NCBI RefSeq assembly: GCF_010993745.1
Contig: NZ_WOTN01000001.1
Span: 189,235-253,234 of the forward strand
Reading direction: 5' to 3'
DNA length: 64,000 nucleotides
From: Fodinicola acaciae
Lineage (GTDB): Bacteria > Actinomycetota > Actinomycetes > Mycobacteriales > HKI-0501
Each line of letters begins with the position of its first letter. Position 1 is the first letter of the stretch. Positions 63,908 through 64,000 of this stretch are shown here, in pieces. The position numbers were made by a program, and so were the translations under genes. The notes beneath the pieces were generated by a model, which had not been told where the DNA came from, did no database searches, and saw only the letters and a program-made list of their open reading frames with translations.

Positions 63908-64000
63908 ATGACAGTTGACTTCTTTCGCTCACTCCACCGCAACGGCCAGCCGCTCGTCCTGCCGAACTGCTGGGATGCCGCCAGCGCGCGCGTCATCGAG
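63908..64000 (+). CDS. PEP mutase/isocitrate lyase family protein, N-terminal part (cut by window edge)
   Basis: From the ATG at 63908, 31 codons remain open to the edge: FFRSLHRNGQPLVLPNCWDA then ASARVIE. This is the characteristic start of isocitrate lyase/phosphoenolpyruvate mutase family proteins. The catalytic motif is beyond the window, so the reaction cannot be assigned. It diverges from ada-alkA. Confidence 0.75.
   Translation, partial: MTVDFFRSLHRNGQPLVLPNCWDAASARVIE

Overview
The window is a gene-dense stretch of a very GC-rich chromosome with GTG and TTG starts, many 1-8 base overlaps between genes, BldD, an actinobacterial-type integration host factor, actinobacterial PriA and a SARP regulator. 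It is therefore an actinomycete, probably a differentiating, specialised-metabolite-producing one; I cannot name the genus. I see no rRNA, tRNA, CRISPR array or phage.

The backbone is the order well known from Streptomyces and relatives: efp, nusB, bldD, pyrR-pyrB-pyrC-carA-carB-pyrD (4.5-14.7 kb), pyrF-mihF-gmk-rpoZ-coaBC (25.6-29.1 kb), metK (32-33 kb), priA (38.7-40.8 kb), def-fmt-rsmB (43.3-46.3 kb) and rpe (57 kb). Together these make pyrimidines and coenzyme A, supply guanylate, SAM and ribulose phosphate, and provide core transcription, translation and replication factors. The pyr operon carries a recognisable PyrR-binding loop beside its first ribosome-binding site, and bldD carries a near-consensus BldD box.

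Accessory blocks are spliced between the backbone genes. Block 1 (0-4.4 kb) is a two-component system divergent from a lipoprotein, an adaptor and a MacB-like ABC exporter. Block 2 (14.7-25.5 kb) separates pyrD from pyrF; it holds two paralogous anchored proteins around a nitronate monooxygenase and a phosphatase, an aldo/keto reductase, a DUF4129-MoxR-DUF58 membrane cluster, a flavin oxidoreductase and a CYTH protein. Block 3 (29.1-31.8 kb) is a GntR regulator divergent from an MFS transporter and a degenerate LamB/YcsF protein. Block 4 (33.2-38.5 kb) has a quinone-oxidoreductase homologue and a SARP regulator in an operon with an aromatic ammonia-lyase homologue whose MIO tripeptide reads Gly-Thr-Gly. 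Block 5 (40.8-43.0 kb) is a decayed IS481-type element in two oppositely oriented pieces plus an acyltransferase. Block 6 (46.3-56.9 kb) has YceI, an alcohol dehydrogenase/luciferase-like pair, small secreted proteins, an AraC-VOC-UvrA-like module and an amidohydrolase/APC permease pair.

After rpe come a MazF-type toxin-antitoxin pair, an SCP2-like protein, an operon of a phasin-like protein with a histone-like tail, a protein with a 15-bp minisatellite, TlyA and NAD kinase, and finally alkylation repair (Ogt plus an Ada-AlkA fusion). Both window edges cut genes: a sensor kinase at the left and a PEP mutase/isocitrate lyase family gene at the right.
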